In this document: one piece after another, positions 11,228 to 21,859 of the stretch | How the letters are laid out: every line of letters begins with the position of its first letter | Numbering within the stretch: the stretch's first letter is position 1 | From: Diphasiastrum complanatum | Taxonomy: Eukaryota; Streptophyta; Lycopodiopsida; Lycopodiales; Lycopodiaceae | Reading direction: 5' to 3' | DNA: 64,000 bases | NCBI GenBank assembly: GCA_029204225.1 | Contig: MU832594.1 | Span: 1-64,000, forward strand | The notes under the pieces: generated by a model | Databases searched by the model: none | Seen by the model: the letters and a program-made list of their open reading frames with translations, nothing else | What the model was told of the DNA's origin: nothing | Position numbers and translations under genes: made by a program

Positions 11228-11457
11228 AGTTGAGATCGACAAGATCACATACAATGGTAAAATTGAGATTCACAGAGGAGGAGCTCTCCAAACTAACAAG
11301 CAACGGCTTAATCACTTTATTACTCAACTATACAACAATTACAAATTAAGTACTAAATAAGGTCCGCCTAGTAGTAACTAGCCCTTCAGCCTAGTTCCTA
11401 GAGACAGAAAAAAAGAAAGAACTGTAAAAGAAACGGTTTAATGTTTTCCCTTTTTCA
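11228..11457 (-). repeat. candidate short 5' LTR of a minus copia
   Basis: Read on the minus strand it begins TGAAAAAGGG (11457) and ends ...GATCTCAACT before the PBS, about 230 bp. The boundaries are an inference from the TG start and PBS position. The candidate 3' LTR at 1-643 also begins TGAAAAA but does not otherwise match by eye, so the pairing is unproven. Confidence 0.45.
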
Positions 11458-12740
11458 ACTGGATGCATCATGCTTGTAGTCTCTCAAAGGCCCACAAGCT
11501 TGCTTTGAAATGTATGTCACTAGATCTCTCACTCCTATGGAACTTATTCATTTGGACGTGCATACTTTTTCTCAAGCATCTAATGGTGATGCAAAGTTGC
11601 ATGTCATTTTCATTGTCCTTGAAAAGCATTGTGTTTGTACTTTCTTTTCAAAGAGAGGATTGTGCATTTTGTGTGTGTTACAATGTATATGCATTCCAGA
11701 GTTATGAAATCAAGCATCCAATTCAAGAACACTCTTATTGTTTTGTGATTCTTGTTTAAGTGTCTCAGATGATCATTATATCTTTCGCATTTACAATTTA
11801 GATAATTAAACGATCCATTTGGTGAGCTTATGTATGCTTGGCATCAAATTGTACATGGAATGCATGTGCTAGTTACTAAGGTAAACAGAAAAACCGAAAC
11901 TTAGAGATATCACGATTGTCTGAGATGCCTCAATGATCTCTAATCATTCAATGTAGATTAGAGATATTACGGCTGTCTACGACACCTCAATTATCTTTCA
12001 TCATTCAGTTCATTGTTTATGTATAATATCTTCATATCACCACTGACAACTTTTCAAAGATTTTATAAAATACTACTTAGACAAGATTCTACTTGTCTGT
12101 AATAGCAGATTTTGTTGTTCACTATAAACTGGTATATTGAGCCATTCCAACAGTACATAAATGTTTATCAAAGTATTGAGAATCAACTGAATGTCATGAT
12201 CAAAGTATTGAGGTGTGATGTTGGAGGGGAGAATATCTCCAATAGAATGAAAGAGTTGTGTAACTTGCATTACGTTTAATGTGAGTATACATGTCCCTAT
12301 ACTCCAAAACAAAATGGAGTGGCCAAGAGAAAGAATAGGAGTCTTTATGAAAGTGCTAAAGCAGAAGCCATTACTTGTGGTAATCATCTATGTAATAGGT
12401 TGCCAAACAAGGCAATTGGAGGGAACACTCCTTTTGAAACACTATATGGTAAGAAGCTAGATCTAAAATATTTGAAAGTGTTTGGTTCCACTTGTAATGT
12501 TTGGATACAAAGAGGAAGAATGATGCAACATCCATTAAGAAAATCTTTGTGGATACTTTTAATTAAACAAGGGGTGTAGAGTTTTTGTTCCCACCAAAGA
12601 TCTTGGTGTCCTTATGATAATCTTGATGTGAATGAACTTGTTAAGCTTGAGGAGTAGTCATTTGAATAGGATCAACCTCCCCACCTAAGAAATCCAAGAA
12701 GGTCAACAAGAGCCAAGGTCAAGCCATCAAGGCTTGTTAA
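11458..12740 (+). pseudogene. decayed copia integrase remnant A
   Basis: TPMELIHLDVHTFSQASNGDAKLHVIF near 11530-11610 is the start of an integrase core. After a non-coding gap come DVGGENIS and YTPKQNGVAKRKNRSLYE, then NHLCNRLPNKAIGG and LKYLKVFGSTCNVW (12290-12510). The catalytic Glu is Lys (GVAKRKN). A linker-type RNPRRSTRAKVKPSRLVNS lies near 12690-12740. Confidence 0.8.
11901..12013 (+). repeat. diverged ~57-bp tandem duplication
   Basis: Two units beginning TTAGAGATAT(C/T)AC at about 11901 and 11957, inside the gap of the decayed integrase remnant. Confidence 0.7.
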
Positions 12741-12754
12741 TTCCCTCCCCCAAC

Positions 12755-13022
12755 CCCTTATCTTTCTACCCCCAACAAAATGGGGTGGCTGAAAGACAAA
12801 ATAGAACTCTATGTGAATGTGCAAATGCACTTAGAATAGAGGCATCTCTTCCAAAAGATTTTTGGGGAGAGTCAATTTCATGTGCCAATTATCTTTGCAA
12901 TAGACTTCCAAATCTTGCTCTAGAAGGAAGATCACCATATGAGATATTGTATAAGGAAAAGCCTAAGGTAGATCACCTTAGGATATTTGGTTGTGTTTGC
13001 TTTGGGCATGTACCTAGTTATA
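12755..13022 (+). pseudogene. copia integrase fragment B
   Basis: Opens at FYPQQNGVAERQNRTLCE (catalytic Glu present) and continues LPKDFWGESISCANYLCNRLPN, SPYEILYKEKP, LRIFGCVCFGHVP. It stops being recognisable at about 13023. It is distinct from remnant A because both contain the same integrase region. Confidence 0.85.
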
Positions 13023-13697
13023 ATTCACATCAAATAGGATCACAAATCAACATACACAGATAAACTCTAAAAAAGAACCCTCCAAGCTCCACATACCCAA
13101 ACCATATTTCAAAATTTGAATTATACATGTACGACTTTCTTGTGGCAACTCATGCATGGACCCAGGTTGCCACTGACACATCACAAGTGCAACTGGTCCT
13201 TGTCGACTAGTTGGACCCACAATACAAAAACGCAATTGAGTCTACTTTTGTTCTAACTCTCTCCCAAAAAGTAGACTCCACTTTTCGTTCGCATTTATAC
13301 ATAACATCAAAGTTAACAAACCTCAAGTACATAAAGCTTTGATCTAAACTTACCAGACTTTTCTCTAAAGAGTGACCTAGCAGCTAGCTGCTCATCTATA
13401 CTACAATGAACATATTTTCTTAATCAACAACCTCTTGTGAAGTGATAGTGAATCTTGATGTGCTTGATTCTTACATGGAACACCGAATTCTTTTCCGACT
13501 GAATGCCACTATGACTATTGCTATATATCATTGTTGGATTTTCCTGCTTCACATCAATCTCATCCAAGATTTGTCTCAACCATATAGCTTCTAGAAAAGC
13601 AACTACCACAAAATTGGAATACATACCTAGTGGTTGACCTACGATCATCATAGTTATATCCCAATCCGCATCCACAAAACCATGAATCTCAAGTAGA
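13023..13697 (-). pseudogene. copia RNase H and 3' end remnant
   Basis: On the minus strand VDADWD, EAIWLRQILDEI, MIYSNSHSGIQ, HIKIHYHFTRG and a degenerate EEQLA..LFREKSGKFRSKL form the RNase H end of a copia polyprotein (about 13320-13697). The YCDN-type Asp is Ser-Asn, so it is inactive. The rest to 13023 would be PPT and LTR but is not resolved. It is cut on its 5' side by the gypsy LTR that begins at 13699. Confidence 0.75.
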
Positions 13698-13698
13698 T

Positions 13699-14522
13699 TG
13701 TTAGCAACTGTGCTAACATTGAAAAAAATAAAAAAAAGAGAGAAATAAAACTTCGTGACATGTGTTTTGTAAGTCCACGTACGAGTGTCTATTAATAAAC
13801 TTTCACCATGGCATGTGTTTGTAAGCCCATGAGTAGAAGCTTAAATAATAATAAAATAGCTTAAACCTAGATTTAGAACCTAGACTTAGGAAACTTAAGA
13901 TTAGAAATATTTTGTCTAAACTTTTCCTAAGCTAAGAAACTTTAAAGTTCTAAATCCTAAGTTAGAAGTTCTAGAAAGGCTAGAAATAGATTAGTCCCTT
14001 AAGTTAGTGGATACTTATGGAAGACCCTCCTTGCCATAAAAGGAGAGGTATTTGCCTTGTAAATAACACTTTTGAGATTATGCTAAATTGTTATCTCTTT
14101 TGAGATTATCTTGCTATTTCACTTGTGTTCCCATTGGAAGGTGCATAGCTTGAGGGAAGGTGCTCGGGTCTCCTCTTGTCTCCTTTCATTGGTTCTTTTA
14201 TTGTGGCATGTTTTAATCGATTTATGCTTAGTTTAGCCGCAATCTATCTTTTCAATCCCTTTGGGTGTTAATTTAGGATTTAGCTTAATCACCTTGCTAG
14301 TTGGGTAAGCCTTAGTAAGGTTTTGTTTTTTGTCCTCTTAGTTAGTTTCATTTCTATTTCGAGCACTAGTTGGGTAAGCCTCAGTGCTTCCGTCATTGTT
14401 TTCTATTTTCGCATTCCCGTTTGAAGCTTGGTAGAAATTTAGAAAGTGGACGATCCTTTTTATACTACACCACATTGTGAGTAGATCTAGCCAATATATA
14501 CAAATTAAATTTACCTCCAACA
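13699..14522 (+). repeat. 5' LTR of gypsy element 1
   Basis: Starts TGTTAGCAACTG and ends ACCTCCAACA two bases before TGGCGCC. TGTTAG also opens the minus-strand LTR of element 2. It interrupts the copia RNase H remnant exactly at its start. Motifs such as TGTAAGCCCATG are shared with the other gypsy LTRs here. Confidence 0.75.
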
Positions 14523-14523
14523 T

Positions 14524-14537
14524 TGGCGCCATTGCCG
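14524..14537 (+). other. gypsy primer binding site (tRNA-Asp type)
   Basis: TGGCGCCATTGCCG resembles the plant Athila/Tat PBS TGGCGCCGTTGCCG with one difference. Confidence 0.85.
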
Positions 14538-15400
14538 TTTTTTAAGCAATTTTTACCTAGCTTCTTTTTCTTTTGTTTTTTCGCCTCCGTGTTGTGTGTT
14601 TGCTTGTTTGTCTGCCTTCTATCTTTCAACCACAGCACGAGTCTTCTCTCCAGGTCCTACACGAGCTGCAGAGCAACTTATCAAGCCGTAAGGAAAGCAA
14701 CAAAAGAGTCAACTTGGGCATTTTCTTTGAAAAGAAGTGACTCAAGTGACATTTTTCCGAACCAAACAGGTATATCAATATTCGTCAGTCAGTCTACAGC
14801 CCTAACAGACCCCGATCTTTCATTTTATCACCTCCATGAATTCTGACCATGGTCAGATAATGAGAAAATAGCTTGATATATTGTCAAAATCCCTTATTTC
14901 TCACCCAAATTTTTGTCCTAGAATTCCCCGGCTCCACTGAGGCTAGATCTAATAAAGATTAGTCCTCCAACAGCTTCGCAAATTCTATCTCAGAGATTTT
15001 GATTGTTTTCTGTCAGAAAGTCATATTTTTTTCCCATATTTCCTATCTGTCAGTAAAACCTCTGTATCAGAAATCGTCATCCAGCCTACGAAATCGTTCT
15101 CAATGAGCACAAATTCTCTCTTCCACCCGTGAATTCTAACAGTACAATTTTTTTTCGAAAATATAAAAAAATAAATATTCTGACAGACAACACTCCCTGT
15201 CAAAATTCGCGAGTCCTGCAGTTTGATTTATCTGCCTCTCCACGATTTCTCAGCTTGTCCACGAATTCTATTACAGCCAGAAATACCAGTTTTTTGCCCA
15301 ACACTCTCCATTCTACAAGCAAACTATCTTTTTGTCTTTTGCCAAGAACAGTACTGACCTGATCATCTGTGATTTTACTCTCATCCACACTCTACATCAT
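14538..15400 (+). other. gypsy element 1 leader
   Basis: No gene is supported. The leader is rich in short recurring words: GTCAGA/CTGTCAG, GAAATCGT, GAATTCT and ACGAATTC. The same vocabulary recurs in the spacer after integrase (21202-21859). Confidence 0.6.
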
Positions 15401-17115
15401 GTCTCGTGATTGTGCTGAATCTTTCATCCCTGCAACTCCACGACTAGAACACAAAATTCCATGAATCGATGCACCAAAGTATGATAGAGAATCTGACCCA
15501 ATCCGATTTCTCCAACACTTTGATAATGCATGCCATTTTTATGGAGATAACTCAGAAATTGAAAAGCTTCGCCTATTTCCCATGGTACTCTATGGAACAG
15601 CCAAGTAGTGGTATCTTAATCTCGAAGCTCCTGATTTTGCTTCTTGGACCACCCTCAAGGACGCTCTCATCAAGCGTTTCAAACCATCCAAACTGACTCA
15701 TAGCCCATTCATCCAAATTACCCATATCAAGATGCGTCGTGAAGAGTCTGTTCGAAATTACATTGAGTGTTTTAAACATCTCACAGTAGAATGTGTTGAT
15801 GAAAATATCACCGAACGTATGGCCATAAAACTGTTCTTGGTTGGATTGCCTAAAAACATCCGTCGTGAACTCAAACCAGTTGACCTTTATGATCACCTTA
15901 AAGATGTGATGACTGATGCTATCCGTGAGGAAGACGAAGGTTCCGACGATGACTTTGACCATCGTGAAAAAAAATTTAAGAATCCCGAGCATCCTAATCA
16001 CCCAAAGTCTAACAATGTTGCCCAATCTTCTGAACTTCTGCATCAAGTGGAAACCTGGCAAAAAGCGCAACAATAAGCTCACTGGCGATTTCCAAACCGC
16101 CATGAAACAGATTGCTGAGAAATCCTTTCCAGCAAGAGAAAATGTCTGGTGTCCAATCTGCTCACAACATCATACTCTAATGAATGCTCTCAACTATGAA
16201 ACCATTTTCCAGCAGCAACCAGACCCACTATCTATCGAGCATACTGCCCCTTCCCTCCACAACAGCCTATGCCACGACCAGGGGTCTTCCAACCATGACC
16301 AACTGCACCAAATCAGTACCAACCACCACGTCAACAGTTTGTCATTAACCAACCTGCCCCACAACAAGTTGTCCATTATCTTGATCCGAATGCCATCGAT
16401 CTGACAACCTACTATGTGGGAGACAATACTCAACCACAATACTCTATTGAAACGGTTGTTTATTACACGTATGATTCTAATGCTCAAGCAGTAGATTCCA
16501 ATGCCCAAGCTTACAATCGAAACCAAACTGTCTTTGTTGTGCATCAACTCCCAACAATACGAAGATGTTTTATCTGTGCAGGTAAGCATCCTAATATTCG
16601 CTGCCTCAATAAACTCCGCTTTCCTCCAACTTGTGAAAATTGTGATATTGAACATTATGTGAAGGACTGCCCATCCCGATCCCAACCTGCTGTCGTCTGT
16701 TCAGTGCAAGTAAAAATTTTACCAGTTGAAACTCATCCTGCATGGGTCTTGACTCGAGCACAAACCCAACGCCAAGCCCCTACACTTGCACCTAGCAAAA
16801 CTCAACAGCATGTTGTCCCTCCAAGTGAAGATTCGACCCCGATAGTTTATCCTCACCCATCTGAAGAAATTCGGCTGCATCATCAGTATCGCCAGCAAAT
16901 CCGCAATGCCGACCAACAATCTTCCACCTCCCGTAAAGTACCTCACAAGCCTTTGAAAGCAAAACCCTTGAAGGTACTGAAGTCTGGGGAGATTTATTAC
17001 AAGCCAATGTCACTCTTCCTTTTCATGTTATCTGGAAGCATGCTGGCAAATGGAAACACCATGTCCAATCCAATGACACCACCAGCCCTGATGAGTTGCC
17101 TGAAATGCCCTTACA
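15400..17115 (+). pseudogene. gypsy element 1 gag
   Basis: A retrotransposon-gag domain runs from about 15480 (YDRESDPIRFLQHFDNACHF, then IEKLRLFPMVLYGTAK-stop-WYLNL). It continues at 15660-16076 through FKPSKLTH and MRREESVRNYIECFKHLTVEC. A Gln/Pro/Tyr-rich stretch follows. It ends with two knuckles spaced CX2CX3HX4C, at 16566-16604 (CFICAGKHPNIRC) and 16632-16670 (CENCDIEHYVKDC), one residue shorter than the usual CX2CX4HX4C. A stop and frame changes break it. Confidence 0.85.
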
Positions 17116-17119
17116 CTTA

Positions 17120-17970
17120 ACCAGTCCACTCAGTGAACGAGGCAACATCAAAATTCCAGCTACCCATCACCAATCCCATGAAGTTTTAGCGGTTCTCGAT
17201 GGTGGCTCCGGTGTCAATATCATTTCCACATCCCTCATGCTAGAATAGAATCTGAGAGACAAGCTTGTCAAACCCACTTGTCAGCTTAGGATGGCTGATC
17301 AAAGTGTGGTCCGACCTACCGGTTTCTTTCCACAAGTGCTAATCAAACTAGGAGGTCTAAAGTTTTTAGTCAATCTCGTAGTCCTTGATATTTCCAGTAA
17401 TGCCTATTCCTATGAATTACTAATTGGTCGTCCGTGGCTCACCAATGCAAGAGTTGTTTATGATTGGAGCAAGGCCGAGTCACTTTTGGAAATCATGACA
17501 ATTCTGTCACCATTGATTCAATGGGCAAACTCAAACCTGCACGCATTCATGACGAAGGGTCCTTGAGCACCAATTCAGTGTTTGAACTATACCAGTCTAG
17601 CCACGAAAAAGGTCATTATGTTAACTCTACTGATATCATAAACTGGAGTCACAATTTAGCTACCATTGATTGTGTGAATGCCGATTACTGCTCTCAGCAT
17701 CAAGATGATTGTACCTCTCCACTCCCGATTGATCATGATCAATTACCTGATCTTGATACACCTATCATCAATATCAATATTATTGATATTCTTCAACACA
17801 ATGATGAGGTATTAAATGTTGCATGGCTACCTACTAATGAATCAGAAGATTTATTCGTAGATGACGAGAATGTCTTACGAATTCAAAACTGCCCAAAAGA
17901 TTTGGACATTTCTGATATTCAAATCCTCAATTACATGGAGGCACTTCCACTGAGGGCCTATCCGTAACAT
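17120..17970 (+). pseudogene. gypsy element 1 aspartic protease and linker
   Basis: The active-site block VLDGGSGVNIIS has its Asp codon at 17198-17200. It uses DGGSG in place of the common DTGS; this variant may be native to the lineage. A TAG at 17248 follows in MLE-stop-NLRD. LLIGRPWLTNARVVYDW closes the domain. An acidic linker follows (17464-17967), open in a different frame. It contains INWSHNLATIDCVNAD, which has a counterpart in element 2 (INWGHALGTIDCVNAT). Confidence 0.85.
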
Positions 17971-18439
17971 GCTTCCAAGTTGGAACCGGTTGCCAAGGTT
18001 ACAGTTGAAAAGCTGATACAAAATTCTACCGTGTCAAACGCCCAAACTATCCATGGGATCTCTGTGAGGAGGAGACCATCTTTCAAATTGATGACGAGAT
18101 CCTCCATCCACACACCTCCCCACAGCCGAAGCCTCAACCACGTGGCCATGCTATGAAAGAAAAGATGAAAAAACCACTTCAAATTCAGTCACTTGGTGAC
18201 TTCACAACTATTAGGGAAGTTCCTGCGAGTGCTTCTGTCCTTACGCCAACCCCCAAACGTTTCCAATCACCATCCCGACAAGTGAAAGGCAAGGCCCCCT
18301 TCAAATCTCCAGTCCATAATGTTTCTTAATACTTTAAGGACTATACGATCGAGGATGTCACAATTAATTATCCCAACCTCAACGTGAGCCAAATGGTAAT
18401 TCGCTCTACAAAGGCCCTGCGCAAACTATCACCCTTTCT

Positions 18440-19375
18440 CTGAGTGAGCCAAATAAAACCAACAAATATATAGTCCACATCGAAGCTCATCTTAATCGTG
18501 AACAACATAGATGGCTTGAAAAGCTCCTGCAAAAATATAGACGTCTTTGCGTGGACCTATAAAGACATGAAAGGCGTCTCACCCCAAGTAGCTGCGCATC
18601 GTATTCCGATTTTACCAGGTGCGAGTCCAACTGCTAGTCGTCCATACCGATGCAATCCAATCTATAAGGCCAAGATCAAAGAAGAATTACAATGCCTCTT
18701 AGATGCAAGATTTATCTATGAAATCGAGCATACTGAGTGGGTCTCCCCAATTGTCATTGTTTCCAAAAAAATTGGAAAACTCCGAATCCGTGTCGACTTT
18801 AAAAAACTTAACGCCGTCACAGAACGTGATCATTTTTTCATTACCTTTCGGAGAATCCATCTTAGAAAACCTAGCAGGAGATGAGGCTTGCTCCTTCTTA
18901 GATGGCTTTAGTGGATACAATATGATCCAAATTGTTGAAGAAGATCAACATAAAACCGCTTTTGCCACAGAATGGGGAACCTTATGCTGGAAAGTCATGT
19001 CTTTCGATCTCTGCAATGCCCCTAGCACCTTCCAACTATGCAAGCTGTCTTTTCTCAGCAGATGGGCGATACCCTAGAGGTTTACTTGGACGATTTAGGT
19101 GCACATTCAGAAAAAACATGCCATCTGTTTGTGCTCAAAATTTGTTTTATCCAATGTCAACGCTTCGACATCTCCCTTAATCCTAGAAAATGCCAGATCT
19201 GGGTAACACATGGTATTCTGTTAGGACATATTATTTCCCAAAATGGCATTGCCACTGACCCCGAAAAGATCCTTATCATTCAATTCTACCGGAACTGCGT
19301 ACGATATGCAAAGTTCTTTATGCCAACTACTATCGATGCTTTATTTTCGATTTCACTAATAAAGCATGCTTAATC
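18440..19375 (+). pseudogene. gypsy element 1 reverse transcriptase
   Basis: HRIPILPGASPTASRPYRCNP, then HTEWVSPIVIVSKKIGKLRIRVDFKKLN, then after a frameshift near 18840 FSLPFGESILENLAGDEACSFLDGFSGYN. The catalytic YLDD is intact at 19083-19094, in a third frame reached after CNAPSTFQ. KCQIWVTHGILLGHIISQNGI completes the palm and connection. At least two frameshifts disable the polyprotein, but the active site itself is preserved. Confidence 0.9.
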
Positions 19376-19860
19376 TACAAAGTAGTTGTAGTTTCCAAAT
19401 GGACGGATGAACAACGCGTCGCATTTAATCTATTCAAAGAAGCCCTTACCAATGCACCTATCCTTTGGGCTTCTGATTATTCTAAAGAATTCCATGTGCA
19501 TACCGATGCATCCAAGTATGCCATTGGAGTAGTGCTCACCCAACCAGGAGAATCAAAAAACGACTTCCCTATCCGTTTTCTCAGTAGAAAATTGGTACAT
19601 GGTGAAGTCAATTATACCACTACCGAACGTGAAGCCTTGGCAATGGTATATGCGGTTCAGAAGTTTCGCCATTATCTTTTGGGAAAAGTTTTTGCATTAT
19701 GCACTGATCATCAAGCATTGTTATATCTCATCAAAAAGACTTGCACCACAGGGTGTATTACTAGATGGATCCTATTACTGTGAGAATTTGAGTTTAGGAT
19801 CATGGTTTGTAAGGGAGTTCAACATTTTCTAGCGGATTATCTGTCCCGAATCCCTATTTT
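19376..19860 (+). pseudogene. gypsy element 1 RNase H
   Basis: FHVHTDASKYAIGVVLTQPG supplies the first catalytic Asp. FLSRKLVHGEVNYTTTEREALAMVYA gives the Glu block, and FALCTDHQALLYLI the second Asp. After a frame change the sequence runs toward the integrase zinc region. Confidence 0.85.
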
Positions 19861-21201
19861 CCCACCCCTGATCAAGGCGTCAACGATGATTTACCAGATG
19901 CCATCATTTTCCAAGTTGACTCTGCACTCGTATGGGCTAAAGAAATCACAGAGTATTTAACTTCAGGGCAAATGGATTCTTCCTTATCTAAAAAACCTGA
20001 ACAACGTGCATTGGTCCTCAAAACCAAATCTTGTACGTTAATTGTAGGCCAATTGTACAAGCAAGGATTAGATGGAATCATCTGACGTTGTCTTACTGAA
20101 GGTGAAATACCCTCTGTAATTTTCCTCACTCATGAAGGTATTGGTGTAGGCCATTTCTCTTCTGAAATGACTGCGAAGAAAATCCTTTTGGCCAGTTTTT
20201 GGTGGCCAACAATCTTCAAGGATACACACAATTACACAAAGGCTTGTGATGTCTGCCAATGCACAAAACATTTTCAAAAGACTGACTACATGCCTTTACA
20301 CCCTGTAGCCACTAATCAAGCTTTCCAGAAATGGGAGATTGATTATGTCGAACCCATTAGTCCCATTCCTCATACAGAATCTCGTTACATCATAGTAGCT
20401 ACGGACTATTGTACCAAATGGGCTGAAGCAAGAGCTGTTCGCAATGCTGACGCTCGTTCTACCACAAAATTTCTCTATGAATAGGTTATCGTTCATTTCG
20501 GATGTCCTCTAGAAGTTATCAGTGATAGGGGTACACATTTTCTTAACTCTGTCATAGCCGATCTTCTTTCCAATTTTTTTGTGGTACATCGAAAAATTTC
20601 CCCATATTATCCAAGATGGAATGGCCAGGCAGAATCCACCAATAAAATCCTATGTGGAATTCTCACCAAAACCGTCGAATCCAACCGATTTGATTGGGAA
20701 CTCAAGCTTCATGCTGCTCTCTGGGCTTATCGCACCACCCCAAAGACAGGTACATGCTTAACCTCTTTCCAGCTAGCATATGGCCAAGAAGCCGTTATGC
20801 CTATAGAATTCCATATCCCCTCCCTTTGAGTGGCCTATAATCTTGAGCTAGATAATCAACAGACTCTAGCAAACAAGTTATTCCATCTAGAACAACTATG
20901 CGAAATACGACGGATCAGCATCCATGCTCAACAAGTCCACAAACATCGACAAAAAGCAGGGCATGATCAATCATTGAAACTCAGAGACTTCCAGGTTGGA
21001 GATAAGGTCCTGCTATACCAGGCCAAAGCCTTTAAAGACAAACTCAAATTTTCTGGCCAAGGTCCTTACGTCATTAAAAAAATCTTTGCCTCTGCATATG
21101 TACAACTCCAAACCCTTCAAGGCGATATCCTCGACATTGTGGTCAATGGGAGCATACTAAGAAAGTACAATGAGCCCTATTTTTATCTTGATATGTATTA
21201 G
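19861..21201 (+). pseudogene. gypsy element 1 integrase
   Basis: An H2C2 zinc region (HEGIGVGHF near 20132, ACDVCQC near 20246) is followed by the core. WEIDYVEPISP gives the first Asp, VISDRGTHFLNS the second after a stop at 20482-20484, and NGQAESTNK the Glu. A basic C-terminal domain (DFQVGDKVLLYQAKAFKDKLKFSGQGPYVIKKIF) ends at the TAG 21199-21201. Stops at 20083 and 20827 also interrupt it. No chromodomain is visible, which argues against chromoviruses. Confidence 0.88.
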
Positions 21202-21859
21202 TTGTTTTCTTTCCTACTATTCTTCTTTACTTTTCTTTACTGCCTGACTGCCATTTCAACAATTTTTTTTGCTGTGTTTTCTTTTTTACACCATCAAGCT
21301 ACTATTAGATCAGGCATACAATCAGTCTTTCTCTGAGAAAACTACAGAAGTCATTCTTTTCAGAAGATTTGTCTCACACCATCTCAGATAGAATTCGTCT
21401 GACCCCTTTTTTACAGTGCACGATTCACTTTTAGCCTCCACGAATTCTGTCTTATAGACAAACTTTTCAGAAATAGAAAAAGTTTGTTTTTGCATCAGAT
21501 ACCCACTACCAGAAATCGCTAAAGCTTAGAATAATCCCCACGATTTCTCTGTCATCTTCGTGAATTTCGATCAGACACATTTTTGCACTGTCAGACATTT
21601 TTCCTATTTTTGCACCCAAAAATCACTTACAAAAATTTGCCCTCTCAGGACATTGCCTCAAAATTCGTCACCGTCATTAGAAAATCATGGACACTGAGGA
21701 CGATTTGTGGGTAGAGTTGCAAATTTTTGACCAAAAAAGTCTATAGATAGACCTCCACCCTTCTCTCCACAAATTCATTTTAGATTTTTGCTCTTGAGTT
21801 CATGCCAAAATTTTACAGAATTTTCAAACTTGCCAGAACAATCTAAAATCACTGCTACT
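21202..21859 (+). other. spacer between integrase and extra ORF
   Basis: 658 bp with no gene. It repeats short words also found in the leader (CAGAAATCG, CACGATTTCT, CACGAATTC, GATCAGACA). Some form small inverted pairs, for example AGAAATCG with CGATTTCT. Confidence 0.6.
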
